Shown in pieces: positions 26,611 to 34,476 of a stretch of DNA of 64,000 nucleotides. Source of the DNA: SpSt-1165 sp964391725 (lineage in GTDB: Bacteria > Chloroflexota > Anaerolineae > Anaerolineales > Anaerolineaceae); assembly GCA_964391725.1 (NCBI GenBank), contig CAYMNB010000006.1, positions 1-64,000 of the forward strand, in the 5' to 3' direction. The position numbers and the translations under genes were made by a program. The stretch's first letter is position 1, and each line of letters begins with the position of its first letter. A model generated the notes under the pieces. It was given only the letters and a program-made list of their open reading frames with translations, was not told where the DNA came from and searched no databases.

Positions 26611-28101
26611 ATGGAAAAGATACACGTGCTGGCGTTAGATTTAGGGGCAGAAAGCGGACGGGCGATTGTAGGTGCTTTCGATGGCCACACCATCGAGATT
26701 CAGGAAGTTCATCGATTTCCCAATTTATCGGTTCGATTACCGGATGGTTTACATTGGGATATCCTCTACCTGTTCAATGAAGTGAAAAAGGGGATACGGC
26801 TCGCTTACAAACAATACGGTGAAAGTCTTATCAGCCTGGGTATCGATACCTGGGGGGTGGACCATGCGTTGATTGACGCCAAAGGGCATATGACTTTCTT
26901 GCCCTATCATTATCGTGACAGCCGCACAGACCATGTAATGGAAGAAGTTTTCTCCATCGTTCCAAAGGATAAAATATTCTTCCAAACCGGCATTCAGTTT
27001 ATGTCCATCAACACCCTGTATCAGCTCAGGTCTCTTTTACAAACCAACCCGATTGCCATCCAGAATGCCAAAACATTCCTTACCATTCCCGATCTATTGA
27101 ATTATTGGCTCACAGGGAAAAGGGTCAGTGAGTTTTCCATTGCCACCACTACCCAATGTTATGACCCAACCAGTAAAAATTGGGCCTATTCGCTTATGGA
27201 GAAAATCGGCATCCCTGGTGATATATTCCCTGAAATCGTTTCTTCCGGCACTATTTTAGGAAACCTGCTTCCGTATGTAACGCAAGAACTAGGTGCCTAC
27301 AACCTCCAGGTGGTAGCGCCTGCCTGCCATGATACCGCCAGCGCCGTGCTATCCATACCAAAAAGCCATGTGCCAAGCGCTTATCTAAGCTCTGGAACCT
27401 GGTCGTTGTTAGGTATAGAATCCCCCAACCCTATCATCAATCAACAATCGTTGGCGATGAATTTCACCAATGAAGGCGGTTTTGATGGTTCCATTCGGTT
27501 TTTAAAGAATATTACCGGCCTGTGGATCGTTCAGGAATGTAAGCGTTACTGGCAATCACAAGGGAATAATTATTCGTATGCTGACTTAACAGACCTGGCA
27601 AACACTGCGGCAGGCCACCAGGCATACATAGACACCGAATGGCCGGAGTTCCTAAAGCCTGGCAATATGCCCGATAAGGTTCGTCAGTATTGCGCATTAA
27701 CCAATCAGCCTGTGCCACAAGACCCAGGCTCCATTATCCGTTGTGTATTGGAGAGCCTGGCACTCAAGTACAAAGAAGAATTTGACGCATTAGAAGTGGT
27801 CACCGGCCAGCATATTCAACAGTTGAACATAGTTGGCGGTGGCAGCCAAAACACCTTGTTGAACCAGTGTGCTGCCAATGCATTGAAAAGAAAAGTGGTC
27901 ACTGGCCCGGTCGAGGCAACCGCATTCGGCAATATTCTCGGCCAGTTGATTGCCCTTGGAAAGGTCGAAACCATCGACAGAGCCAAAGAAATCGTCTCGA
28001 ATTCCTGCACACTAAGCACCTATCAACCTCAAGATATTGAGGAATGGCAAACCGCTTACCCAACTTACAAACAATTGGTGAACGATTACAGAAATGAATA
28101 A
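26611..28101 (+). CDS. rhaB: Rhamnulokinase-type FGGY carbohydrate kinase
   Basis: A 496-residue FGGY kinase closest in motifs to L-rhamnulokinase. It opens with VLALDLGAESGRAIVGAF (phosphate-binding loop), has GIDTWGVDHALID, and the catalytic Asp in ACHDTASAV (about residue 238). NIVGGGSQNTLLNQ is the adenosine-binding motif. The family phosphorylates L-rhamnulose. Since an L-fucose isomerase lies nearby (29467-31260) and no rhamnose isomerase is visible, it may phosphorylate L-fuculose; this is inference. It starts the operon after the tRNA-Leu terminator and overlaps the next gene by 8 bases. Confidence 0.85.
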   Translation: MEKIHVLALDLGAESGRAIVGAFDGHTIEIQEVHRFPNLSVRLPDGLHWDILYLFNEVKKGIRLAYKQYGESLISLGIDTWGVDHALIDAKGHMTFLPYHYRDSRTDHVMEEVFSIVPKDKIFFQTGIQFMSINTLYQLRSLLQTNPIAIQNAKTFLTIPDLLNYWLTGKRVSEFSIATTTQCYDPTSKNWAYSLMEKIGIPGDIFPEIVSSGTILGNLLPYVTQELGAYNLQVVAPACHDTASAVLSIPKSHVPSAYLSSGTWSLLGIESPNPIINQQSLAMNFTNEGGFDGSIRFLKNITGLWIVQECKRYWQSQGNNYSYADLTDLANTAAGHQAYIDTEWPEFLKPGNMPDKVRQYCALTNQPVPQDPGSIIRCVLESLALKYKEEFDALEVVTGQHIQQLNIVGGGSQNTLLNQCAANALKRKVVTGPVEATAFGNILGQLIALGKVETIDRAKEIVSNSCTLSTYQPQDIEEWQTAYPTYKQLVNDYRNE

Positions 28102-29416
28102 CCAGATGAACATGGATTTTTATGCACCAACTCTCCACATGGATATAGAAGCTATCCGGTCGGGATACTTCACCGATGCTTATTTTCTCAATATTCAGAC
28201 GATATTGGAATCGATGAGTGATTCTTCGTTTCCATCACTTGACCCGATGACCGACAGTGGATATCAGGTTTCTGATACGCAGGTTGAGATGCAATGGTTT
28301 ACAAGGCGGCCCGGACAGACACTCGTTTGTGGGTTGAATTTTGCGCTGGCTTGTCTGAAAAATTGCACTGGCTACTGGGAAAATGGCCAATTTATTGATA
28401 CGGCTGATGCCCTGGAAGTGTGGGCGGTTCCAGAGGGTTCCTTTGTTGATTATCAAGGGGATCCGTCTGCGGTAGTGCCTGTTCTGAAGGTGAGAGGCAA
28501 ATACCGCGATTTTGGGATCAATGAAACAGTAACTTTGGGCTATTTAGCACGTGCCAGCCGCGTTGCCACCAATGTGTATGAATTATTGGTTGCAACACAA
28601 GGAAAACCGTTGCTTTTCTTTCCTGCACGCTATGATTTACCCGAAACCCAGACCATAGATGGCTATGCTTATGGTACGGCTGTAAAGACTTACAATGAAA
28701 AATTCGGAAAAGATTTACAATTAGTTGTGTCAACAGATGCCCAGGGTGCTTTGTTGGGTATCATTGGGGGAGGGACAATTCCGCATGCCGCCATTGCCTG
28801 TTTCCTCGGTGATACTGTGAAAACCACATTGGCCTTTGCAAAATTCATAGATCCTGCCATTCCGCGCGTTGCCTTGGTTGATTTTGATAATGATTGTGTT
28901 AATGCTTCCAAAAACGTTGCCCATTCGTTGTTTCACGAATACATCGCGTGTGTTCGACGTGGCAATGATGAAGAGGCAAAACGTTATAAACTGTTTGGGG
29001 TGCGCCTGGACACAAGCTCAGCGCTCATTGACAAATCATTGGTACCAACCGGGGAAAAACGAGAGGATTATGGCGTAAATCCCCGCCTGGTACAGGCAGT
29101 TCGCAAAGGTTTGGATGATGCCTGGATGGAATGGGATTTGAAGCAGGATGACATACCTCTGGCAAAAACTTACTTGCGGGAAGTAAAGATCATTGTTTCC
29201 GGCGGCTTCAACAAAGATAAGATCCGGTGGTTCGAAGAAACCAATATCCCCGTTGATATATATGCAGTCGGTTCAGCCACCTTCGACAACCATGGTCCCA
29301 CCGTGACTGATTACACAGCGGATGTTGTGCAGGTAAAAATTGGCGATGAATGGTCGCCGATGGCAAAAGTGGGACGCAAGCAAAATGAAAACCCTGAACT
29401 GGTTCGGGTCTGGTAA
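28094..29416 (+). CDS. Nicotinate phosphoribosyltransferase homologue
   Basis: A 440-residue protein of the nicotinate/quinolinate phosphoribosyltransferase superfamily, the NAPRTase type. It has TDAYFLN near the N-terminus, FPARYDLPETQTIDGYAYG in the middle, GIIGGGTIPHAAIACF (the GTxPH region with the conserved His) and KIIVSGGFNKDKIRWFEE near the C-terminus. The usual reaction is nicotinate plus PRPP to nicotinate mononucleotide, the substrate of NadD (5061-5666). Its reading frame overlaps the end of the sugar kinase, which is odd for an NAD salvage gene. No strong RBS is seen, so translation may depend on coupling. A strong terminator follows. Confidence 0.82.
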   Translation: MNNQMNMDFYAPTLHMDIEAIRSGYFTDAYFLNIQTILESMSDSSFPSLDPMTDSGYQVSDTQVEMQWFTRRPGQTLVCGLNFALACLKNCTGYWENGQFIDTADALEVWAVPEGSFVDYQGDPSAVVPVLKVRGKYRDFGINETVTLGYLARASRVATNVYELLVATQGKPLLFFPARYDLPETQTIDGYAYGTAVKTYNEKFGKDLQLVVSTDAQGALLGIIGGGTIPHAAIACFLGDTVKTTLAFAKFIDPAIPRVALVDFDNDCVNASKNVAHSLFHEYIACVRRGNDEEAKRYKLFGVRLDTSSALIDKSLVPTGEKREDYGVNPRLVQAVRKGLDDAWMEWDLKQDDIPLAKTYLREVKIIVSGGFNKDKIRWFEETNIPVDIYAVGSATFDNHGPTVTDYTADVVQVKIGDEWSPMAKVGRKQNENPELVRVW

Positions 29417-29417
29417 T

Positions 29418-29458
29418 AAAAAGAGGCTGTCCCGAAAGTAACCGGACAGCCTCTTTTT
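29418..29458. terminator. Bidirectional rho-independent terminator
   Basis: AAAAAGAGGCTGTCC (29418-29432) and its perfect complement at 29444-29458 form a 15-bp stem with an 11-base loop, with A and T tracts on both sides. It serves the convergent nicotinate phosphoribosyltransferase (plus) and fucI (minus) genes. Confidence 0.92.
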
Positions 29459-29466
29459 ATTCATTC

Positions 29467-31260
29467 TCACCCATATAATGGGCCGAAATTCTGACAGGCG
29501 CGAAAATCTGCTCCTTCAAGATCCTTGGTTCCGAATGCGTTCCAGGCAGAGGGCCGGAAGATCTTATCATCAGGCAAATTGTGCATATAGACAGGGATAC
29601 GCAGCATTGCACACAAAGTAATCAGGTCGGCGCCAATATGCCCGAAGGCCAGGGCTGCGTGATTGGCCCCCCATTTGTCCATCACCGAGTAGACATCCGT
29701 AAAAGGTGACTGTTCCGTCGTGCGGGGCACGAACCATGTGGTGGGCCAGGTGGGATCGGTTCGTTGGTCGAGTGTTGCGCCAACATCCTCTGGCAGATCG
29801 ATTGACCATCCCTCCGCCAACTGCAGAGCAGGCCCTAACCCTTTGGTGATATTGATACGAATAGCCGTCAATGGCATGCCACCTTGCGACAAGAAGTTAG
29901 AAGAATAGCCACCGCCGCGGAAATATTCCAGCGTGGCTGGCCGCCAGTGGGTGGCGTTGAGACAGCGCGTTACGTCATCATTGGTAATTTCCCAGAACGG
30001 TTTCATCACTGGATTGCCGTTTTCATCTTTCATTTGGCCCGAGCCGTCAAGGCTTGCGGCACCTGAGTTAACCATATGGATGAAACCTTTGGAGGCTTTG
30101 CCTTCCAGTTGGTAACCGGTTACCCGCTTGACCGCTTCAGGGCTCCAATAGGTACGCACATCGGCAAAAATCGATGGGCGATTGGTCAGCAGGTAAGCGA
30201 AGAGCATGCTCATCGCGTTCAATGTGTCATTTTCAGTGGCCATCACAAAAGGAGCGCGGGGCCCATTCCAGTCAAAGGAGGAACAGAGAATCGCTTCCAT
30301 GAAGTCACCGTTTGGAAAATGATCAGTCCATTGGCGCTGCCCCTGGAAACCACCGGCAATGGCATTATGCCCAAGGGCTTCTTCACCCCAGTCAAGTTCA
30401 GCCAGGCGTTTATTGCCCACCATCAGATCGCGCCCGATCATTACCATTTTTGTAACGAATTCCCAGTTTTTATCTTTTTGTTGGCGGGTTTCCTGCTTTT
30501 CTGGGGGATTGTTGTCTTTGCCTTCAATACAATTGTCCTTGACCCATTGCAGGGCAAGTTTGTATTCTTGAGGATCATAGATATCTTCTTCGATTCTGCG
30601 ATAAATCTCTGTCATATCGACAGTTTCACAGCGCATGCCAAGATATTCCTCAAACACCGATTGATCAATGATCGAGCCGCCAATGCCCATGGATACACTG
30701 CCAATAGAGAGATAGGATTTTCCACGCATATATGCAACTGCCAGGCCGGCTGTGACAAACTGAAGCAATTTGGATTTGACATCTTCCGGTATAGAATTAT
30801 CGCCAGCATCCTGCACATCATGTCCATAAATACCAAAGGCTGGCAAGCCTTTTTGATTGTGGGCTGCCAGAACAGCGGCAAGGTACACAGCACCGGGCCG
30901 TTCTGTACCGTTGAACCCCCAAATGGCTTTTGGGGTCAAAGGGTCCATGTCCATCGTCTCAGAACCGTAGCACCATGCCGGGGTGACGGTTAAGGAAACA
31001 CCAACATTTTCTTTACGAAACTGCTCCGCCACAATAGCCGCTTCGGTCGCGCCGCCAATGGTGGTGGAAGCAATCACACATTCAACAGGTTCGCCATTTG
31101 GGTAACGTAGTGAGTCACTGATTAATTGAGCAGCCGCCTCTGCCATTTGCATGGTTTGCTGCTCCAATGACTCCCGCACGCCCTTACGACGCCCATCGAT
31201 GGTCGGACGGATACCGACTTTGGGGAAACCGCCCACCGGTCCAAAATTTTCAAAAGCCAT
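29467..31260 (-). CDS. fucI: L-fucose isomerase
   Basis: A 597-residue ketol isomerase that converts L-fucose to L-fuculose (also D-arabinose to D-ribulose) with a divalent metal. The N-terminal PKVGIRPTIDGRRKGVRESLE, GTERPGAVYLAA and AFGIYGHDVQDAGD motifs and the overall length fit FucI. The ATG has GGAGG 8 bases upstream. It is a single-gene unit with its own promoter (31344-31373) and shares a bidirectional terminator with the plus-strand operon. Confidence 0.94.
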   Translation of the reverse strand: MAFENFGPVGGFPKVGIRPTIDGRRKGVRESLEQQTMQMAEAAAQLISDSLRYPNGEPVECVIASTTIGGATEAAIVAEQFRKENVGVSLTVTPAWCYGSETMDMDPLTPKAIWGFNGTERPGAVYLAAVLAAHNQKGLPAFGIYGHDVQDAGDNSIPEDVKSKLLQFVTAGLAVAYMRGKSYLSIGSVSMGIGGSIIDQSVFEEYLGMRCETVDMTEIYRRIEEDIYDPQEYKLALQWVKDNCIEGKDNNPPEKQETRQQKDKNWEFVTKMVMIGRDLMVGNKRLAELDWGEEALGHNAIAGGFQGQRQWTDHFPNGDFMEAILCSSFDWNGPRAPFVMATENDTLNAMSMLFAYLLTNRPSIFADVRTYWSPEAVKRVTGYQLEGKASKGFIHMVNSGAASLDGSGQMKDENGNPVMKPFWEITNDDVTRCLNATHWRPATLEYFRGGGYSSNFLSQGGMPLTAIRINITKGLGPALQLAEGWSIDLPEDVGATLDQRTDPTWPTTWFVPRTTEQSPFTDVYSVMDKWGANHAALAFGHIGADLITLCAMLRIPVYMHNLPDDKIFRPSAWNAFGTKDLEGADFRACQNFGPLYG

Positions 31261-31343
31261 TATTCACCTCCAGGTAGGGAATGATTCGTATATAATTCTC
31301 AGTAATAAGATAAGTTGCGGAGACCAAATATGCCGCTGCCTTG

Positions 31344-31373
31344 ATTATACAATGCCGAAGTGAAATATGGCAA
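31344..31373 (-). promoter_or_regulatory. Promoter of fucI
   Basis: On the minus strand TTGCCA (31373-31368) and TATAAT (31349-31344) are separated by 18 bases. This leaves a leader of about 75 bases before the fucI start, which is room for operator or translational control. Confidence 0.6.
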
Positions 31374-31409
31374 CGTTTTCATATTTTAAGATTCATTGAA
31401 AGAGGAATT

Positions 31410-32090
31410 ATGTATCGCTCAGAAATCAATCGCATCGTTCAACAGTCGTTGGACACCCTTGAACAATATCAGTTTCATCTCCCGCCGTTCGCACATTGGG
31501 GGTTGACTCAATGGGGGGAACACAAAGACGCCTGTGAAGAAATTTTCAACAACCAATTAGGCTGGGATATCACCGACTTCGGCAGGGGGCAATTTGATCA
31601 ATTCGGCCTGGTGCTGTTCACCATCCGCAACGGACATCCTGCTAATTTGCATAACCAAACTGGCAAGATGTATGCAGAAAAAATTATGATCGCCCGTAAC
31701 CATCAAAAAACCCCGATGCACTTTCATTGGAACAAGATGGAAGATATTATCAACCGTAATGGAGCCGTACTCGTTTTTGAGTTGTATGCCGCTACTGCCG
31801 ATGACAAACTTTCGGAGGAGGATTTTTCGTTATCCGTTGATGGGATGCAAAGGACTTTCCATTCGGGTGACCGGTTAGAGTTGCAGCCCGGTGAAAGCTT
31901 GTCATTACCTCCTCGGATTTACCATGCCTTCTGGGCAGAACAGGGGGATGTATTAATCGGCGAAGTGTCTTTGGTCAATGATGATCATCTTGATAATTGC
32001 TTTTATGAACCGATTGGCCGGTTCCCTGACATTATTGAGGACGAAGAACCTAAATTCCTGCTGGTTGGCGATTATGAGAAGTTCTTATAG
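31410..32090 (+). CDS. D-lyxose isomerase-family cupin
   Basis: A 226-residue cupin of the D-lyxose ketol-isomerase family. The metal site is in TPMHFHWNKMEDI (His-x-His and Glu) with a further His in PRIYHAFW. Known members interconvert D-lyxose/D-xylulose or D-mannose/D-fructose. The start is ATG 31410, preceded by AGAGGAA; a longer frame from 31341 lacks an RBS. It is followed by an overlapping PfkB kinase, so the pair may isomerise and then phosphorylate one sugar. It diverges from fucI. Confidence 0.85.
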   Translation: MYRSEINRIVQQSLDTLEQYQFHLPPFAHWGLTQWGEHKDACEEIFNNQLGWDITDFGRGQFDQFGLVLFTIRNGHPANLHNQTGKMYAEKIMIARNHQKTPMHFHWNKMEDIINRNGAVLVFELYAATADDKLSEEDFSLSVDGMQRTFHSGDRLELQPGESLSLPPRIYHAFWAEQGDVLIGEVSLVNDDHLDNCFYEPIGRFPDIIEDEEPKFLLVGDYEKFL

Positions 32091-33288
32091 CTCATGTATT
32101 GATGTGGAGTGTCGCAAAACCGCTGTAGTGGCAGGTCATTTTTGCGTCGATATTCTGCCAGCTATGGATCAGGTGCCTACCGGTGAATTTTTTCAATTGT
32201 TTACACCCGGCCAATTGATCGAGACTGGCACGATACAATTGGCAACCGGTGGAACGGCCTCCAACACCGGCATCAGTTTAACCAAACTTGGTATACCAAC
32301 CAGAATTGTGGCAAAAGTGGGCGATGATGCTTTTGGAGAGATCGCCCGCGGGATTGTTGGCACAGTCGTAGCAGATGAGAACTGCCAATTAATCCAATCC
32401 GACGATAGCGGCACATCATACACCGTCATTATTAATCCCCCTGGTGTTGACCGCATTTTTTTGCATCATCCTGGTGTCAATGATACGTTTACCGCAGAAG
32501 ACATCAACGAGCAGCATTTGACCGGAGCCGTGCTTCTGCATTACGGGTATCCCCAGTTGATGAAACGTATGTATCAACATAACGGGGAAGAAATGCTGGC
32601 GCTCTTTCAAAAGGCAAAATCCTTGGGCTTGACTACCTCTATGGACACCACCATGCCGGACCCGAGTTCAGAAATGGGCCGAGTTGATTGGAACACAATC
32701 TTAAAAACAGTACTCCCCCTTGTAGATATCTACACACCCTCCTTTGAAGAAGCTTTTTTTATGCTCGAACCCGAAGAGTATCTCCGGGCAAAACTTGCTC
32801 AATTAGCCGACAATGACACAAAAGAGAAGACCGCTTTGCGCATAGTTAACAAATTGTTGCGATATGGAGCAAAAATCGTACTCCTAAAGATGGGTGAGCA
32901 GGGAGCAATGCTGGCCGTAAGCTCATCTATTAACCAGGTCAATTTTGGCAGTACCTGGTTTGAAGGATTGGCAGATTGGGCAGGTAAAATACTATGGACA
33001 CCTGTTTTTGAGGTCGAGGTTGTGGGAACGACAGGAGCAGGGGATGCTACTGTCGCGGGTTTCATTGCCTCTTTGTTTCATGAATTGAGCGCAGAGCAAG
33101 CACTAACGATGGCGGCAGCCGTTGGGGCTTGTAATGTCGAAGCCCTGGATTCTACTTCCGGTATCCAATCCTGGTCATCAACTGTAGAGCGCATCATCAA
33201 CGGTTGGCAGAAGGTAAGCCTACTTCCTGAATCCGAGAACTGGCTATGGTCTCCCGAGAACCAGATTTGGAAATATTCGTCTGATTGA
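32074..33288 (+). CDS. PfkB family carbohydrate kinase
   Basis: A ribokinase/PfkB-type kinase of about 404 residues. VVAGHFCVDILPAM at the start, LATGGTASNTGISLTKLGIPT (PfkB signature 1, sugar binding), and VEVVGTTGAGDATVAGFIA (signature 2 with the anion hole and catalytic Asp) are clear. It is longer than a typical ribokinase, with an insertion around residues 300-320 and a C-terminal extension rich in Trp. The start is uncertain: ATG 32074 overlaps the lyxose-isomerase stop by 17 bases, and GTG 32104 is an alternative. Substrate is unknown; a sugar made by the upstream isomerase is the natural guess. Confidence 0.82.
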   Translation: MRSSYSSCIDVECRKTAVVAGHFCVDILPAMDQVPTGEFFQLFTPGQLIETGTIQLATGGTASNTGISLTKLGIPTRIVAKVGDDAFGEIARGIVGTVVADENCQLIQSDDSGTSYTVIINPPGVDRIFLHHPGVNDTFTAEDINEQHLTGAVLLHYGYPQLMKRMYQHNGEEMLALFQKAKSLGLTTSMDTTMPDPSSEMGRVDWNTILKTVLPLVDIYTPSFEEAFFMLEPEEYLRAKLAQLADNDTKEKTALRIVNKLLRYGAKIVLLKMGEQGAMLAVSSSINQVNFGSTWFEGLADWAGKILWTPVFEVEVVGTTGAGDATVAGFIASLFHELSAEQALTMAAAVGACNVEALDSTSGIQSWSSTVERIINGWQKVSLLPESENWLWSPENQIWKYSSD

Positions 33289-33310
33289 TCACCATGAGTG
33301 GTAATGTGTG

Positions 33311-33316
33311 TATAAT
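33311..33316 (+). promoter_or_regulatory. Candidate -10 element for the response regulator gene
   Basis: TATAAT, 43 bases before the TTG start. TTGATC at 33285-33290 is a possible -35 but the spacing (20 bases) is long. Confidence 0.35.
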
Positions 33317-33358
33317 TCATTTGAAATTCTTTATTGTTATCCATATCTGGAGATAAAA

Positions 33359-34018
33359 TTGCCAAAGAAAACTATTTTCTTAGTAGATGACCATGAAGTT
33401 GTGCGCCTTGGGCTCAGAACGTTGTTAAACCATCAAGATGAATTTGAAGTGATTGGCGAAGCAGGAACCGCCAAAGAAGCCATTGAAAAAATCAATCTCC
33501 TTGTACCAGATATCGTACTGATGGACATCCGCTTGCCTGGCATGTCGGGTATCGATGCGTGTGAACAGATCATCGCTTCGCATCCTGACATGCGTATCAT
33601 TATGTTGACTTCTTACGCAGAGGACGAAATGTTGTTTTCGGCCATTCGGGCGGGTGCTTCTGGGTATGTGCTGAAGCAAATTGGAGGTGATGACTTGATC
33701 CGCTCGCTCAAAGCGGTCAGCCGTGGAGAAGGATCGCTTGATCCAGCGGTGACCCAACGCGTCTTTCAAGAAGTTCGCCGGGCGGTAAAAGAAGAGGAAT
33801 CTGCTGCTTTTGTCAATCTGAGCCAACAAGAAAGGCATGTTCTGCAATTGGTATCAGAAGGAAAGACCAACCGCGAGATCGCTAAAACCCTTTATCTCGG
33901 TGAGGGCACAGTCAGAAATTATGTCAGCAGCATCCTCTCGAAATTGGGGGTAAGCAACCGTGCAGAAGCAGCTGCCTATGCAGTTGAACACAGCCTGAAA
34001 GAATACCTCGACAACTAA
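33359..34018 (+). CDS. NarL/LuxR-type response regulator (orphan)
   Basis: A 219-residue regulator with a receiver domain (IFLVDDHEVVRLGLR, phospho-acceptor Asp in IVLMDIRLPGMSG, Lys in YVLKQIGGDD) and a C-terminal LuxR helix-turn-helix (LSQQERHVLQLVSEGKTNREIAKTL). The start is taken as TTG 33359, which has GGAGA 5 bases upstream. The longer frame to 33308 would add a hydrophobic, unconserved head. No histidine kinase is adjacent. It overlaps the convergent ybeY by 4 bases. Confidence 0.92.
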   Translation: MPKKTIFLVDDHEVVRLGLRTLLNHQDEFEVIGEAGTAKEAIEKINLLVPDIVLMDIRLPGMSGIDACEQIIASHPDMRIIMLTSYAEDEMLFSAIRAGASGYVLKQIGGDDLIRSLKAVSRGEGSLDPAVTQRVFQEVRRAVKEEESAAFVNLSQQERHVLQLVSEGKTNREIAKTLYLGEGTVRNYVSSILSKLGVSNRAEAAAYAVEHSLKEYLDN

Positions 34019-34476
34019 TCTTCTGGTAGTTGTTTTGGATATACGCCAGCTTGAGAAAGCAGATCCGCTTGTATTTGCCACATCTCGTTTTTGCTGGCTT
34101 CATCATGATGGTCGAAGCCCATAATATGCAGCAGCCCATGAATGGTAAGCATCAATATCTCGATCGTCAACGTATGTTGGGCGCGCTCAGCTTGCCGCTG
34201 CGCCGTTTCATACGAGATGATGATGTCGCCCAGGTAAGTCGTCTCCGTATCGGGATCAAATTCATTTGCTTCGAAAGACAGGACATCTGTGGGACGGTTA
34301 ATACCACGATATTGACTGTTCAACTGTTGAATTCTCTGATCATCAGTAAGGGTTATGCCAATGGAATATCCGTTTTGATCTAATGAGAAATGTTCAAAGG
34401 CGGTATCAACCACAGGCTCAAAATCCTGTAGGGAGATGTCCACATTGGCAGATATTTCATTACCCAGCACTATCAT
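34015..34476 (-). CDS. ybeY: Endoribonuclease YbeY
   Basis: A 153-residue zinc-dependent RNase involved in 16S rRNA 3'-end maturation and ribosome quality control. The metal motif HGLLHIMGFDHH (His-x3-His-x5-His) is intact, and the preceding INRPTDVLSFE and YLGDIIIS motifs are typical. The ATG overlaps the PgpH stop (ATGA). The order yqeY-pgpH-ybeY matches the Firmicutes yqeY/yqfF/ybeY neighbourhood. Confidence 0.96.
   Translation of the reverse strand: MIVLGNEISANVDISLQDFEPVVDTAFEHFSLDQNGYSIGITLTDDQRIQQLNSQYRGINRPTDVLSFEANEFDPDTETTYLGDIIISYETAQRQAERAQHTLTIEILMLTIHGLLHIMGFDHHDEASKNEMWQIQADLLSQAGVYPKQLPED

Noticed and set aside
30076..30993. 305-codon plus-strand frame opposite fucI
   Set aside because: It lies wholly antisense to a strongly conserved isomerase and has no recognisable motif.
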